Shown: positions 31,142 to 41,144, counted from the first letter of the stretch. The stretch is DNA of 64,000 nucleotides from Enterococcus thailandicus (GCF_001886265.1 NZ_JXLE01000003.1:62001-126000), one strand, 5' to 3'. Program-made: numbers and translations. Notes: generated from the sequence alone by a model not told the origin.

Positions 31142-32818
31142 TTAGAATAGTCCAGAGATATTTCCTTCAGCATCTACGTCAATTCGTTCTGCTGCTGGTG
31201 ATTTCGGTAGACCTGGCATTGTCATTACCGCACCTGTTAAAGCCACAATAAATCCTGCGCCAGCAGACACTTTTAGATTGCGAATAGTTACCGTGAAATC
31301 TTTAGGTGCTCCCAGCAGAGTCGCATCATCTGAGAAAGAATACTGCGTTTTTGCCATACAAATAGGATACTCAGTAAATCCAAGTTTTTCTAATTCCGCA
31401 AGTTCTTTTCGAGCGCTTGGTGCAAGTTCTATCCCTTTTCCACCATACACTCGTTGAACGATTTTCGTTAATTTTTCTTCTATTGAATCTGATAGATCAT
31501 AAACATGACTAAAACTATTGGGTTTTTCTGCTAGTTCTATTACTTTATTTGCAAGATCAATGCCACCTTCGCTACCTTTCGCCCAGACATCTGATAGTGT
31601 TACTTCAACGTTTCGTTCTTCGCAAGCTTTTTCGACAGCAGCTAACTCAGCATCCGTATCGGTAGGAAATTTATTGATTGCAACTACAACAGGCATACCA
31701 TATACTTCTTGAATATTACTCAAATGTTTTTCCAGATTAGGAAGGCCTTTAAGAACGGCTTCTACGCTTTCAGTTCCTAAATCAGCTTTTTTCATTCCTC
31801 CATGCATTTTTAATGCACGAATCGTCGCAACTAAGACAACTGCGTCTGGTTTTAATTCGGCTAACCGACACTTGATATCAATAAATTTTTCTGCGCCTAA
31901 GTCTGCTCCAAATCCAGCCTCTGTTACTGCATAATCGGCATATTGCAATGCAAGCTTTGTAGCGAGAACACTATTACAACCATGGGCAATATTCGCAAAC
32001 GGTCCCCCATGAATAAATGCAGGTGAATGTTCAAGTGTTTGTACAATGTTTGGTTGGATTGCTTCTTTTAAAAGAGCAGTCATTGCCCCTTCTGCTTTTA
32101 AATCTCCTGCTGTGATAGGAGTTCCTTCAAAGCTATATGCAACAATAATTTTTTTTAGTTTTTCTTTTAAATCAGTAATGTTATTTGCTAAACATAGAAC
32201 CGCCATAATTTCAGAGGCAACTGTAATATCGTAGCCATCTTCACGGGGAACACCATTAATTCTTCCCTGTAGACCATTCACAATATGACGTAGTTGTCGA
32301 TCATTCATATCTACAACACGCTTCCAAGTAATTCTTCGGCTATCAATCCCTAATGCGTTACCTTGATGGATATGGTTATCTAGCAAAGCTGCCAGTAAAT
32401 TATTAGCCGCACCAATTGCATGGAAATCGCCAGTAAAATGCAAGTTGATGTCTTCCATTGGCACTACTTGCGCATAGCCTCCCCCTGCTGCTCCACCTTT
32501 CACACCAAATACTGGTCCTAAAGAGGGCTCGCGTAACGCAATGGCTGCCTTCTTTCCAATTTTTGTTAGAGCATCAACTAACCCAACGGAAGTAGTTGTT
32601 TTTCCTTCACCAGCTGGCGTCGGTGTGATTGCTGTTACAAGAATTAGTTTCCCTCGTTTCGCTTTGTCTAAATTTTCTAGCTTGCTAACATTGATTTTTG
32701 CTTTGTAATCGCCATACAATGCGAGGCTTTCTTTAGGAATTCCAAGTTTTTCAGCAATGTCCGTAATTGGATTCATCTCAACTTGATTTGCAATTTCGAT
32801 ATCTGATAAGTTTGTCAT
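31142..32818 (-). CDS. fhs: Formate-tetrahydrofolate ligase
   Basis: Fhs interconverts formate, THF and ATP with 10-formyl-THF. In a histidine operon it probably runs toward formate and ATP, as in other fermenting hut clusters. The 558-aa length is normal. The P-loop is [10 protein letters not shown] (about 66-75), followed by [20 protein letters not shown]. It sits 18 nt after fchA. Confidence 0.96.
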   Translation of the reverse strand: MTNLSDIEIANQVEMNPITDIAEKLGIPKESLALYGDYKAKINVSKLENLDKAKRGKLILVTAITPTPAGEGKTTTSVGLVDALTKIGKKAAIALREPSLGPVFGVKGGAAGGGYAQVVPMEDINLHFTGDFHAIGAANNLLAALLDNHIHQGNALGIDSRRITWKRVVDMNDRQLRHIVNGLQGRINGVPREDGYDITVASEIMAVLCLANNITDLKEKLKKIIVAYSFEGTPITAGDLKAEGAMTALLKEAIQPNIVQTLEHSPAFIHGGPFANIAHGCNSVLATKLALQYADYAVTEAGFGADLGAEKFIDIKCRLAELKPDAVVLVATIRALKMHGGMKKADLGTESVEAVLKGLPNLEKHLSNIQEVYGMPVVVAINKFPTDTDAELAAVEKACEERNVEVTLSDVWAKGSEGGIDLANKVIELAEKPNSFSHVYDLSDSIEEKLTKIVQRVYGGKGIELAPSARKELAELEKLGFTEYPICMAKTQYSFSDDATLLGAPKDFTVTIRNLKVSAGAGFIVALTGAVMTMPGLPKSPAAERIDVDAEGNISGLF

Positions 32819-32836
32819 TTTTCTCTTCCTTCCTAG

Positions 32837-33463
32837 CTAGACAATTTTTTCGATGGCAGTATAGATTTCATCTGCCAGACTCATTCCTTCACTTAACAAT
32901 GCATTTCCTTTTTCTTTGTATCGAGTAACAAATGCTTCGTCTTTTACTCCTGAAAGATTGATTAAGACGTTTAACCAAGCCCCTTGCAATGCAGATTTCA
33001 AATTTAATGCTGCTACACCTAAGTCACTTGCTGCGTTTGTATTGGATTTTCCAATCAATTCTCTGGTGACTTTTAATGCTTCCACCGCAATTTCCATCAT
33101 TTTGAAAGGCGTTTGTGTTGCACCTTCTAAAGCACGTTGCATCGTTTGTTTGCGTAGTTCTTTTTCTTCTTCTGTGTCTTTTGGCATCGTAAATACTGCC
33201 GACACTTTATTAAATGCCTCTGTATCTTCATCAATGGCGCGTACGAACGCAGATTGTAAACGAGCCGCTTCTTGTTGCGCTGCACTCATTTCTTCTGCAA
33301 ATTCTGCATATTTCTTTTTTCCAATGGTTAATTCTGTCACCATTTTTGTTAGTGAAATACCCATTGCACCTGCAAGCGCTGATGCTGATCCACCTCCAGG
33401 AGCTGGTGCATCAGATCCTAAGACCGTTACAAATTCTTTTACTTTTTGATCAATTAATTTCAT
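32837..33463 (-). CDS. fchA: Formimidoyl-tetrahydrofolate cyclodeaminase
   Basis: FchA turns 5-formimino-THF into 5,10-methenyl-THF and ammonia. The 208-aa all-helical protein has the family signature APAPGGGSASALAGAMG near the start. It follows ftcD by 11 nt with AGGAGG in the gap. In vertebrates both activities are fused in one protein; here they are separate adjacent genes. Confidence 0.94.
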   Translation of the reverse strand: MKLIDQKVKEFVTVLGSDAPAPGGGSASALAGAMGISLTKMVTELTIGKKKYAEFAEEMSAAQQEAARLQSAFVRAIDEDTEAFNKVSAVFTMPKDTEEEKELRKQTMQRALEGATQTPFKMMEIAVEALKVTRELIGKSNTNAASDLGVAALNLKSALQGAWLNVLINLSGVKDEAFVTRYKEKGNALLSEGMSLADEIYTAIEKIV

Positions 33464-33474
33464 GCTCAGTCCTC

Positions 33475-34374
33475 CTAGTTTAGTAGATGATTTTCCAATA
33501 CTTGTTTTTTATAATCAAATTCTTCAATTTGCAAATAGTATTCTGCGCAATCAATGAGTGCTTTTGCAGGAGTCAACCCAATAACTTCACTGCCAATAAT
33601 ATTGACGCCATATCTTTTTGCTTCAAAGCGAATCGTTTCAAATGCTCGATATAATGGCGTACCTTCATAATTCACCATATTCATGGAAACTTGCGCAATA
33701 TTTCGGTCTTCCAACATCACACCAATTCCCTTACAATATTTAAATCCCCCGCCAGATCCACGAACAATCTTTGCAATTTTATTTGCGATAGCAATGTTAT
33801 CGGTATCAAGATTTACATTAAATGCAACTAGCGGCATGCGTGCCCCTACAGCAGTAACTCCAGCAGTTGGATGTGGTTTTCGTTCACCAAAGTCAGGTGC
33901 CCACTCTTCTTCTAATAATTTCTCGGTCATTCCTTCGAATTGTCCTTTTCTTACTTTTGCTAAGTTTGTACGAGTAGGTGTACTTGCCGATTCTTCATAC
34001 AAGAAGATTGGAATGTTCAACTCATCATTAATTCTTTTAGCTACTTTTTTTGAAATCTCAACACATTCTTCAGTTGTCACATCTTTAATTGGGACAAAAG
34101 GAACAACATCCGTTGCACCCATACGAGGATGCTCACCATGATGTTTGGTCATGTCAATGTTTTGACTCGCATACTTAACTAATTGAAAGGCAACTTCTTG
34201 AATCCCTTCTTCATCACCAACTAGGGTAAACACACTGCGATTATGACTTGCGTCCGATGAATAGTCCAAAAGAGTAACACCGTTGACACTTTTTGCAGTA
34301 TTCACTAAGCCTTCAATTACTTTTTCGTCGCGACCTTCACTAAAATTTGGGATACACTCAATTAATTTTGCCAT
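33475..34374 (-). CDS. ftcD: Glutamate formimidoyltransferase
   Basis: FtcD transfers the formimino group from formiminoglutamate to THF and releases glutamate. The 299-aa protein starts with LIECIPNFSEGRD and contains the DYSSDASHNRSVFT and HHGEHPRMGATDVVPF motifs of the family. It is the first gene of the operon ftcD-fchA-fhs-hutD-permease-hutH. AAAGGATG lies upstream. Confidence 0.95.
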   Translation of the reverse strand: MAKLIECIPNFSEGRDEKVIEGLVNTAKSVNGVTLLDYSSDASHNRSVFTLVGDEEGIQEVAFQLVKYASQNIDMTKHHGEHPRMGATDVVPFVPIKDVTTEECVEISKKVAKRINDELNIPIFLYEESASTPTRTNLAKVRKGQFEGMTEKLLEEEWAPDFGERKPHPTAGVTAVGARMPLVAFNVNLDTDNIAIANKIAKIVRGSGGGFKYCKGIGVMLEDRNIAQVSMNMVNYEGTPLYRAFETIRFEAKRYGVNIIGSEVIGLTPAKALIDCAEYYLQIEEFDYKKQVLENHLLN

Positions 34375-34526
34375 TTAAAACATCCTTTCTTTTTTCACTT
34401 TCGTCTTTTAACTTTCTTTTAATTACCAAAGTATAGACTTCCGTTTGCGCAGGTCATCACTCCCGCACAAAATAAAAACACGCAGTTTCTCATCACAGTT
34501 CTTGTTCTAAAAAATCAAGATTGCTA

Positions 34527-34554
34527 CGTTAACAAGATTCATTTTTTGTTAACG
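34527..34554. promoter_or_regulatory. Inverted repeat upstream of ftcD, candidate operator
   Basis: CGTTAACAA (34527-34535) and TTGTTAACG (34546-34554) form a perfect 9-bp inverted repeat with a 10-bp spacer, about 155-185 nt before ftcD. It overlaps the cre site and may bind a hut regulator. No such protein-site pairing is proven. Confidence 0.45.
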
Positions 34555-34560
34555 CTTTCA
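34547..34560 (+). promoter_or_regulatory. CcpA operator (cre) controlling the hut operon
   Basis: TGTTAACGCTTTCA matches every fixed position of the cre consensus TGWNANCGNTNNCA. It lies between ftcD and the divergent glmL-like gene and just downstream of the possible ftcD promoter, consistent with glucose repression of histidine use. Confidence 0.75.
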
Positions 34561-34571
34561 TTTACGAATTT

Positions 34572-34600
34572 ACCTTATCATGCTTATATGGGTTGGTCAA
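34572..34600 (-). promoter_or_regulatory. Possible ftcD operon promoter
   Basis: TTGACC (34595-34600) lies 17 bp before TAAGGT (34572-34577) on the minus strand. The -10 is weak, which would fit an activator-dependent promoter. The cre site lies directly downstream. Confidence 0.35.
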
Positions 34601-35062
34601 CACGTATAAATAGCGTGATATCAGTCTTTTCTCATCATTCAACGACCATTTCATCCAAGCTGTTTCCGCTTCAAAAGATTCACTTATTTTTTTGAGGCAA
34701 ATCATTTGACATTTTTTTGACTACTTTTTTTTACACTCAGAGTATTATTAGTGATTAAAAAGTAACTGACGCCCAACTGAAAAACTATTCATTCTCTAGA
34801 TAATTTTGATAACATAGACAGTCTTTTTTTGTAAGGATAGAAAGTAACTGTTAAAACGAATGAAAATCATCTTAATTAAATAAATAGGAAGAAACAAACA
34901 GAAAATCTTCTTCTTTTTTAGATCGATATAAAATTTAATCAGTACATAGATTTTAGAACCATTTCTGATACTTTTGACGTTTAATTGATTCTAAAATGAG
35001 GAAAGTAAAACATAAATTAATTTTTTCTCATTAAATATTTTTCTAAATAGGAGGTTCAAAAG
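34601..35062. other. Long AT-rich leader region of the GlmL-like gene
   Basis: No gene was found here. It includes two direct copies of AAAGTAACTG (34759-34768 and 34841-34850), several poly-T runs and no convincing -35/-10 pair. GGAGG at the right end is the ribosome binding site of the next gene. Direct repeats are the usual binding sites of SARP-type activators, so this region may be their target; that is inference. Confidence 0.35.
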
Positions 35063-36442
35063 ATGAATAAGTTCATTTTACTCGTGGATTTCGGAAGTAC
35101 TTATACAAAGTTTACTGCAATAAACGTAACAACCATACAGGTAGTTGCTCATCTTAGCCTACCTACCTCTCATGAGCAAGGGATTATGACATGTTATCAA
35201 ACAGGTGAAACTAGTTTGTTGCATCAACTTGGTTTGCCAATGTTTGATGATGTCTTTATTTGCTCCTCTGCGTGGGGTGGTTTTCGGATGATTGCTATTG
35301 GTTTAACTGAAAGTCTCACAGCAGAGGCAGCAAAACGTGCAGCACTTGGCGCTGGAACAAGAGTAGTCAAAACCTATCATTATAGACTGACAAAAGAGCA
35401 AGTAGAAGAGATGAATCAGCTAAATGCGGACATCATCCTTTTGTCAGGAGGAACAAATGGAGGAAATCAACAAATCATCTGTCATAATGCCAAAATGCTC
35501 CATCGCTATTTATCTTCAGGAACCATTTTAGTTGCAGGAAATGAAGCAGCAATTTCTGAAATTCGTTCGCTTTTAACTAATACGCATCTAACCATTTACT
35601 ACACAAAAAATGTTATGCCTAAAGCAAATGTACTACAGGCAGAGCCTGTAAGAAAAATTGCAAGAGAGATTTTCTTAAAAAAAATCATTCACACAAACGG
35701 TATTGATTTAGTTGCAAAAAAAAGTCTGTTGCCCATTATTCCAACACCTACATCTGTTTTACTGGCTATCCAGTTATTAGCTGACGGTCTTCCAACTATA
35801 GAAGGAATTGGCCACACTTTAGTAGTCGACGTTGGTGGAGCAACTACAGATGTATTTAGTGTGGGAAATCCAGCAATTACAGATGATCAAACATTTTTTG
35901 AAGGTTTAGAAGAACCTTACTCAAAAAGAACTGTTGAAGGCGATCTAGGTATGCGTTATTCTTCAGAAAGTCTGATTGAAGCAGTTGGCTTTGAAGACTT
36001 CCAACGATTATTTTGCGGAGATAAACAAGCACTATACAGAAGTATTCAAAAAAGAATCGTCCAACCAACTTATCTTCCTGATACAAAGCAAGAGCAACAA
36101 CTGGATGTACTATTGGCATCCAATGCTGTTGCTCTTTCAGTGAATCGACATGTTGGTACTCTGCGTGCCAGTCAAACACCTAACAGAACTATTTTCTATC
36201 AAAACGGAAAGGACTTACGAAATTTCCCAAATGTCATCGGAACTGGTGGCGTTCTAGTCCATCATCCACAACCTAAGCAGATTTTAAAGCACGCTTGTAT
36301 CTCTGATACGGTTCATTTAAAGCCAAGATCACCTAATTTTTTTATTGATACACATTATTTATTTTCCGCACTTGGACTACTTTCTCAAAAATATCCAAAA
36401 GAAGCACTTCTCCTGTTAAAAAAGATGATAGTTCCATGCTAA
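35063..36442 (+). CDS. GlmL/MutL-family ASKHA ATPase (glutamate mutase accessory type)
   Basis: The 459-aa protein matches GlmL, the protein next to glutamate mutase (GlmS/GlmE) in fermenting clostridia and thought to assist or reactivate it. The ASKHA ATPase motifs are clear: DFGSTYTK near the start, SSAWGGFRM, LLSGGTNGGN, NVMPK, VDVGGATTDV, KRTVEGDLGMR and IGTGG near the end. Length is normal. TAGGAGG precedes the ATG. The gene is divergent from ftcD and convergent with the large regulator. No mutase subunit is found in the window, so this copy is an orphan, or its mutase is encoded elsewhere. Confidence 0.88.
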   Translation: MNKFILLVDFGSTYTKFTAINVTTIQVVAHLSLPTSHEQGIMTCYQTGETSLLHQLGLPMFDDVFICSSAWGGFRMIAIGLTESLTAEAAKRAALGAGTRVVKTYHYRLTKEQVEEMNQLNADIILLSGGTNGGNQQIICHNAKMLHRYLSSGTILVAGNEAAISEIRSLLTNTHLTIYYTKNVMPKANVLQAEPVRKIAREIFLKKIIHTNGIDLVAKKSLLPIIPTPTSVLLAIQLLADGLPTIEGIGHTLVVDVGGATTDVFSVGNPAITDDQTFFEGLEEPYSKRTVEGDLGMRYSSESLIEAVGFEDFQRLFCGDKQALYRSIQKRIVQPTYLPDTKQEQQLDVLLASNAVALSVNRHVGTLRASQTPNRTIFYQNGKDLRNFPNVIGTGGVLVHHPQPKQILKHACISDTVHLKPRSPNFFIDTHYLFSALGLLSQKYPKEALLLLKKMIVPC

Positions 36443-36460
36443 AAATGACATTGAATAAAG

Positions 36461-36500
36461 AAAAAAGCCAAGGAGTACCTCTGCGTTCCTCGGCTCTTTT
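36461..36500. terminator. Bidirectional terminator between the GlmL-like gene and the regulator
   Basis: GCCAAGGA pairs with TCCTCGGC (36467-36494), flanked by A6 and T6. It serves both convergent genes. Confidence 0.8.
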
Positions 36501-36555
36501 TTGTTTGGGCTTAACTTAGCATTCGTATAGGAAGTGCTGCCCTCTTCATTTTTGA

Positions 36556-39500
36556 TTAGGACGATATCTTATCAAAAACAACTTCTCGTAAATAATGTAA
36601 CTCATATTGATCTCGATAAGGACTAAGGTTTTCGACTGCTTTTTCGTAATAATACGTTTCTTCGCTCTCAAGTAACTTACTTAGATTCGGCTCCACCATC
36701 ACCTGTGTATTTAACAAATGCTTGACGATTGCTTGATAAAAATATAAAATGCCCAAGTCTCTCGGATTCGTCATTTGTGTTTGAATTTCATTAAATCGTA
36801 GGAGAGCTTCAAAAACTGCATGATACTCACCTTCTAACAAATCAATTAGTGCAAGATAGACACTGAGTTGTGTCCTTTTCCAAGGAGAAGTCAGATTGAC
36901 ATACATTTCATTTGATCGTTGCAAATAGAGTCTGGCCTCTTTATAGTCTTGTGCAGCAAAAGCTGAAATACCCATATCTACATAAAAAATGACCAAACTG
37001 GTAACTAGGTTTGTTTCCTCACACAAAACAATGGCTTTTTTCTGATAAGAAATAGCCTGCTGGTAATTTTTCCGCAAACGTTCAATTTCTGCTAGATAAT
37101 CATAGGACGCAGCGATATTGCTCGCATATTTTTCTCTGACTTCATCAGAAATAGTAAAAATTGTAATGGATTCATGAAACAATCGTTCAGCCACTTCTAG
37201 TTCACCCACCATTAAGTTATATAAGCCTTTTAAACGCAATAAAATCCCGATTGATTCATGGTCATTTGTCCTGATGGAAATAGACATCGCTAATTCTATA
37301 TATTGTGCCATCTCACTTGCATTATCTGTCTGGATAAAATAATAGATCATTTGTCGATAAGCTTTCACCAGATAGCAATCATTGTGATATTCCCTTGCTT
37401 TTACAATCACCCGCTGGATGTTTTCTATTCCCCGAATATAATTCCCACGATTAATAAAGTAACGTCCCTCAAGATATAAATATTTCATTAACAATAGTTG
37501 ATAGTCCTCTTGTTCACCATATAACTCTTCATTCTTTTTAAGTTGCTCTCCAATTTGCTCAAATTTTTCAAATTCTTTTTGCCATTCAATTGGCTGAAGT
37601 TCAATCGCTATTTCGCTTCGTTCATTATAGATAGGAAAAAGTTCATGTTGAAACTTCAAAGACAACTCCAATTTCGATAATTCATAATCAAGAGATTTCA
37701 ATTCTTGATTGGCATACTTATAATGATACGCAATCAATGCTAATAGCTCGTTGTCATTTGTCAACTTCCATTGTTGTTCAAATAAGGAAGCAATTTGTTC
37801 GTGAATGACACGAAGCTTTGTTGTTGATTGTTTTGAGTAAATATATTCTTGTAATTTTTTTTGCTTGAAACAAACACTGATTTTTCCAGAAAATACTCGT
37901 TCAATCAATAAATTTCGCTGTTGTAAATTTTCAATCGCCTGCGCAAGTTGCTCATGATTGGTTCGTAAAATAGTCGCTAGCATCGATAGCTCCGCTAACT
38001 CTCGAAAATAGGAAACAATTTCTAACACCTCTTCATCAAATGTTGAGAGCTGTGTCAGTGAAAATTCAAGTTCTTCTTGAATTTTTGGCGTAATATACGA
38101 AATTTTTGTCCCTATTCTAAGCTGTCGAACGTATTCCATTAAAAAAAGTGGATTTCCTTCTGATTCGTTATAGAGCCTGTCATAAAAATCATAACTAAAT
38201 TTTTGATCTGGTATTTGCTTTTCAACAAAGGCTTTGACTACTTCTCTAGGGAAAGGCTCTAATAAAATTTGTGTGAGTTTATCATAATGACTAACAGCAT
38301 TGATAAAATCAGTAATTCGTTTGTGATGATCTGTCCGCAAGGTTAGAAGAAACATACAATCTTCATTGTGTAGTAACACACTTGTTAATAGTTGTAGACT
38401 TCGCTCGTCTATCCACTGTAAATTTTCTATTAAAAAGACCACAGAATGAAGCTTGGCAATTTTTTTAAGGATAACAAGCAAAAACTGAGAGAGGTAATTA
38501 ATATCTGAATCATCTACTGATTCTTCAAATTTTGCACTCTGGTTGTCGATAAAACTAGGAAAAAATCGATAGCACATAGCACGCCAGGTTTCTTCTTTTA
38601 CTATTTTTTCATCTAGTACAATTTGATCAATCTGATTGATAATCTCCCGCCACACTCTTAATGTAAAACTCTGTTCTGCTTGATAACAAGTCACCTTAAT
38701 CAAGATTTTTGGTGCCGTATTGCTCAAAACAAGCTGACACAAAGCCGTCTTTCCAATACCATCATCTCCTTGAACAATGATTGATTGAAATGGCTGCTTA
38801 TGAAAAAAACAGTCAAGATTTGCTTCCAGCACTTCCACTTCCGCTGTCCTACCAAAAAAACGGTAATTTTTGACTTTTTTCTGTTCTTTTTTTCTTTTAA
38901 CAATGGCTAACGTTTTTTCATAGATTGCTCGTGTTTCTTCACTTGGTTTAATTCCTAATTCTTCATCCAATATACTGGAAAGGTCATAATAAGTCTCAAT
39001 AACTTTTCCATTTCTGTGACTATCCTGATAAAATTTCATCAACATTTGATAATTTCGCTCATCATACTCATCAATTGCAATTAATCGTCGAATGTTTTTT
39101 TCTACATCGATCAACTGGTTATTTTCAATATCTGTGGCGACTTTTTGATAGCAACTTTGAATGAATTTTTGTTCAAAATAATTGCGCATTTTTGTCACCC
39201 ATAAATCAAATTCATCTGAATCTTTTAAGAAAAAACCTTTTAAAAACTCATCATGATATTCATCTAAGTGATTTACTGGATCTTGTAAAAAACGATCGAC
39301 ATCACTTGGTTGTACCAAAGCATCATTCAATTGCAGAATTGCTTTATTTGGAGAAACAATAAACTCCTCTTCTAATTCTTTGTTCGCCTGATAGATTGTG
39401 TTTCGAAGATTTTTTTTTGCACTTTTTTCTGATTTATTAGACCACAAAACTCCCGCAATTTCATCCCTACTAACTGAACCATTAAGGGCTAAATAATAAA

Positions 39501-39597
39501 TAAGTGCGTTGATTTTTGAAAATGCAAAAAAGACGGGTTCATCATTTAAATAAATTTTAGGATTACCAAATAATTCACAACGTAATCGCTTCCCCAT
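36556..39597 (-). CDS. Large BTAD/SARP-type transcriptional regulator with ATPase and TPR domains
   Basis: The 1013-aa protein begins with an OmpR-like DNA-binding domain (about 1-95) and a bacterial transcriptional activator domain (BTAD, about 100-232; ELGIKPSEETRAIYE). A STAND-type NTPase follows (Walker A GDDGIGKT at 277-284). The last 400 residues are helical repeats of TPR type. This is the AfsR/EmbR-like layout. It lies between hutI and the GlmL-like gene, each side closed by a terminator, so it is transcribed alone. AGAAGGTG precedes the ATG. It is the best candidate for a hut activator, perhaps binding a pathway intermediate in its TPR region; this is inferred from context. Confidence 0.85.
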   Translation of the reverse strand: MGKRLRCELFGNPKIYLNDEPVFFAFSKINALIYYLALNGSVSRDEIAGVLWSNKSEKSAKKNLRNTIYQANKELEEEFIVSPNKAILQLNDALVQPSDVDRFLQDPVNHLDEYHDEFLKGFFLKDSDEFDLWVTKMRNYFEQKFIQSCYQKVATDIENNQLIDVEKNIRRLIAIDEYDERNYQMLMKFYQDSHRNGKVIETYYDLSSILDEELGIKPSEETRAIYEKTLAIVKRKKEQKKVKNYRFFGRTAEVEVLEANLDCFFHKQPFQSIIVQGDDGIGKTALCQLVLSNTAPKILIKVTCYQAEQSFTLRVWREIINQIDQIVLDEKIVKEETWRAMCYRFFPSFIDNQSAKFEESVDDSDINYLSQFLLVILKKIAKLHSVVFLIENLQWIDERSLQLLTSVLLHNEDCMFLLTLRTDHHKRITDFINAVSHYDKLTQILLEPFPREVVKAFVEKQIPDQKFSYDFYDRLYNESEGNPLFLMEYVRQLRIGTKISYITPKIQEELEFSLTQLSTFDEEVLEIVSYFRELAELSMLATILRTNHEQLAQAIENLQQRNLLIERVFSGKISVCFKQKKLQEYIYSKQSTTKLRVIHEQIASLFEQQWKLTNDNELLALIAYHYKYANQELKSLDYELSKLELSLKFQHELFPIYNERSEIAIELQPIEWQKEFEKFEQIGEQLKKNEELYGEQEDYQLLLMKYLYLEGRYFINRGNYIRGIENIQRVIVKAREYHNDCYLVKAYRQMIYYFIQTDNASEMAQYIELAMSISIRTNDHESIGILLRLKGLYNLMVGELEVAERLFHESITIFTISDEVREKYASNIAASYDYLAEIERLRKNYQQAISYQKKAIVLCEETNLVTSLVIFYVDMGISAFAAQDYKEARLYLQRSNEMYVNLTSPWKRTQLSVYLALIDLLEGEYHAVFEALLRFNEIQTQMTNPRDLGILYFYQAIVKHLLNTQVMVEPNLSKLLESEETYYYEKAVENLSPYRDQYELHYLREVVFDKISS

Positions 39598-39708
39598 GTA
39601 TTCACCTTCTCTCTTTTATTCTATGACTCGTTCTCAAAAACATAGACAAAAAATGTACATTGATTTTTTGCTATTATTTTACTTTCTCGTTCAAATAAAG
39701 AGATTACA

Positions 39709-39756
39709 TAAAACACGAAAGGAATTTCACCTAAGATTACAGGTGCCTCCTTTCGT
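39709..39756 (-). terminator. hutI terminator
   Basis: ACGAAAGGA pairs with TCCTTTCGT (39714-39756) with an inner ACCTG/AGGT stem, followed on the minus strand by GTTTTATG. It lies just after the hutI stop. Confidence 0.7.
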
Positions 39757-39783
39757 ATACAAATCAGCTTAGTATGAAATTAA

Positions 39784-41049
39784 TCAGACTCTTTGGCGTT
39801 CGTTGACCACTAACTCCCCATTTTTATATACTTGACTAACCAGATTAGTTGCAAAGAAGTACATTGGAAAATCAATGTTTGGCGCATCAAACACCGCGAT
39901 ATCTGCCTGTTTTCCTGTATCAAAGCTACCAATTTTTTCATTTCTGCAAACGGAGTATGCCGCATTAATCGTGACAGCATTGAATACTTGAATCGGTGTT
40001 AGTTTTAACTGAAAACAGCCTAATTGCATAATGAATTGTAAGTTTGCGGTTGGACAGCTTCCTGGATTACTATCAGTTGTTAATGTAATTGCCATGCCGC
40101 GTTCAATCATCTTTTTAGCGGGCGCATAAGTATCCTCCATCAGGCTAAAGGTCGTTCCAGGTAACAGATTTCCAATTACCTGTGCTTCGCTCAAACGATC
40201 GATGTCTTCATCTGTAATGACCATTAAATGTTCTGCGCTTACCGTATGCAAATCTGCAGCTACTTTAGAACCTCCAATTGATGCAATCTCATCAGCATGT
40301 ATTCTTAGCTTAAAGCCCATCTTCTTGGCAGCACTAAGTAAACGATAAGATTGTTCCGCTGTAAACACATTTTTTTCGCAAAAGATATCACAAAACTCAG
40401 CCAGTGATTCTTCTTTGACTTTCGGTAACATTTCTTCGATCAGTAAATCGATGAATTCATCTGCTTGCCCTTTAAACTCAGGTGGAATAGCGTGTGCACC
40501 CATAAAGGTTGAAACCAGGTCAATATCATGGTCAGTTTCTAATTCTTTTACCACGTTTAATTGACGTTTTTCAGTTTCCCAATCTAACCCATATCCACTC
40601 TTTGCTTCTACCGTCGTGACCCCATGAATAATCATTTCATCTAATAAACGAGTAGACTTTTGATATAATTCATCGAATGAAGCTGCTCGCGTTGAATTTA
40701 CTGTGCTAAGAATCCCCCCACCTGCTGCAAGTATGTCAAGGTAAGGGACACCATTTAGTTTTTTTGAAAATTCGTTTTCTCTACTTCCACCATAAACTAA
40801 GTGAGTGTGACAATCAATTAGCCCTGGCGTAGCTAGTTTCTTATAGCAGTCAATGACTTCGGTCTCTTTTCCCATTAATTCTTCACGAGGACTTCCTGCT
40901 TTCACTTCGAGTATTTTCCCGTCCTTAATCGCTATATATCCGTCTTCAATAATCGTTGCCTCACTCATTTCTGCTCCTCGTAAAGGATGACCTTTATCAA
41001 TCGGACAAAAAATTTGGCTAAAATTAATTAGAAGTTTATCTGCTTTCAT
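39784..41049 (-). CDS. hutI: Imidazolonepropionase
   Basis: HutI opens the ring of 4-imidazolone-5-propionate to give N-formimino-L-glutamate. The 421-aa amidohydrolase shows the metal-binding DCHTHLV motif (about 80), [10 protein letters not shown], and [10 protein letters not shown] with a later TTDSNPGS aspartate motif. GGAG nine nt upstream supports the ATG. It is divergent from hutU, sharing a 209-nt control region. Confidence 0.96.
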   Translation of the reverse strand: MKADKLLINFSQIFCPIDKGHPLRGAEMSEATIIEDGYIAIKDGKILEVKAGSPREELMGKETEVIDCYKKLATPGLIDCHTHLVYGGSRENEFSKKLNGVPYLDILAAGGGILSTVNSTRAASFDELYQKSTRLLDEMIIHGVTTVEAKSGYGLDWETEKRQLNVVKELETDHDIDLVSTFMGAHAIPPEFKGQADEFIDLLIEEMLPKVKEESLAEFCDIFCEKNVFTAEQSYRLLSAAKKMGFKLRIHADEIASIGGSKVAADLHTVSAEHLMVITDEDIDRLSEAQVIGNLLPGTTFSLMEDTYAPAKKMIERGMAITLTTDSNPGSCPTANLQFIMQLGCFQLKLTPIQVFNAVTINAAYSVCRNEKIGSFDTGKQADIAVFDAPNIDFPMYFFATNLVSQVYKNGELVVNERQRV

Positions 41050-41116
41050 TTCTATTCACTCCTTTTTTTCTTGCACCTTATATTTTATTAAATACTGTCA
41101 AATTTATGTCAAAATA

Positions 41117-41144
41117 TTGAAAGCGCTTAACTATATTATATAAT
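41117..41144 (+). promoter_or_regulatory. hutU promoter overlapped by a cre-like site
   Basis: TTGAAA (41117-41122) lies 16 bp before a perfect TATAAT (41139-41144). The expected start is about 108 nt before hutU, leaving a long leader. The cre-like site covers the end of the -35 and the spacer, so a bound CcpA would block RNA polymerase. Confidence 0.65.
41118..41131 (+). promoter_or_regulatory. cre-like CcpA site between hutI and hutU
   Basis: TGAAAGCGCTTAAC matches the cre core (TGAAANCGNT) but deviates in the last three bases. Its place in the divergent promoter region suggests that both hutI and hutU respond to carbon source. Confidence 0.5.

Noticed and set aside
32916-33449. Plus-strand frame of 177 codons opposite fchA
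   Set aside because: It mirrors a strong, well-conserved enzyme gene and has no start signal or domain.
33683-34141. Plus-strand frame of 152 codons opposite ftcD
   Set aside because: Antisense shadow of ftcD; Pro/Ser-rich composition and no ribosome binding site.
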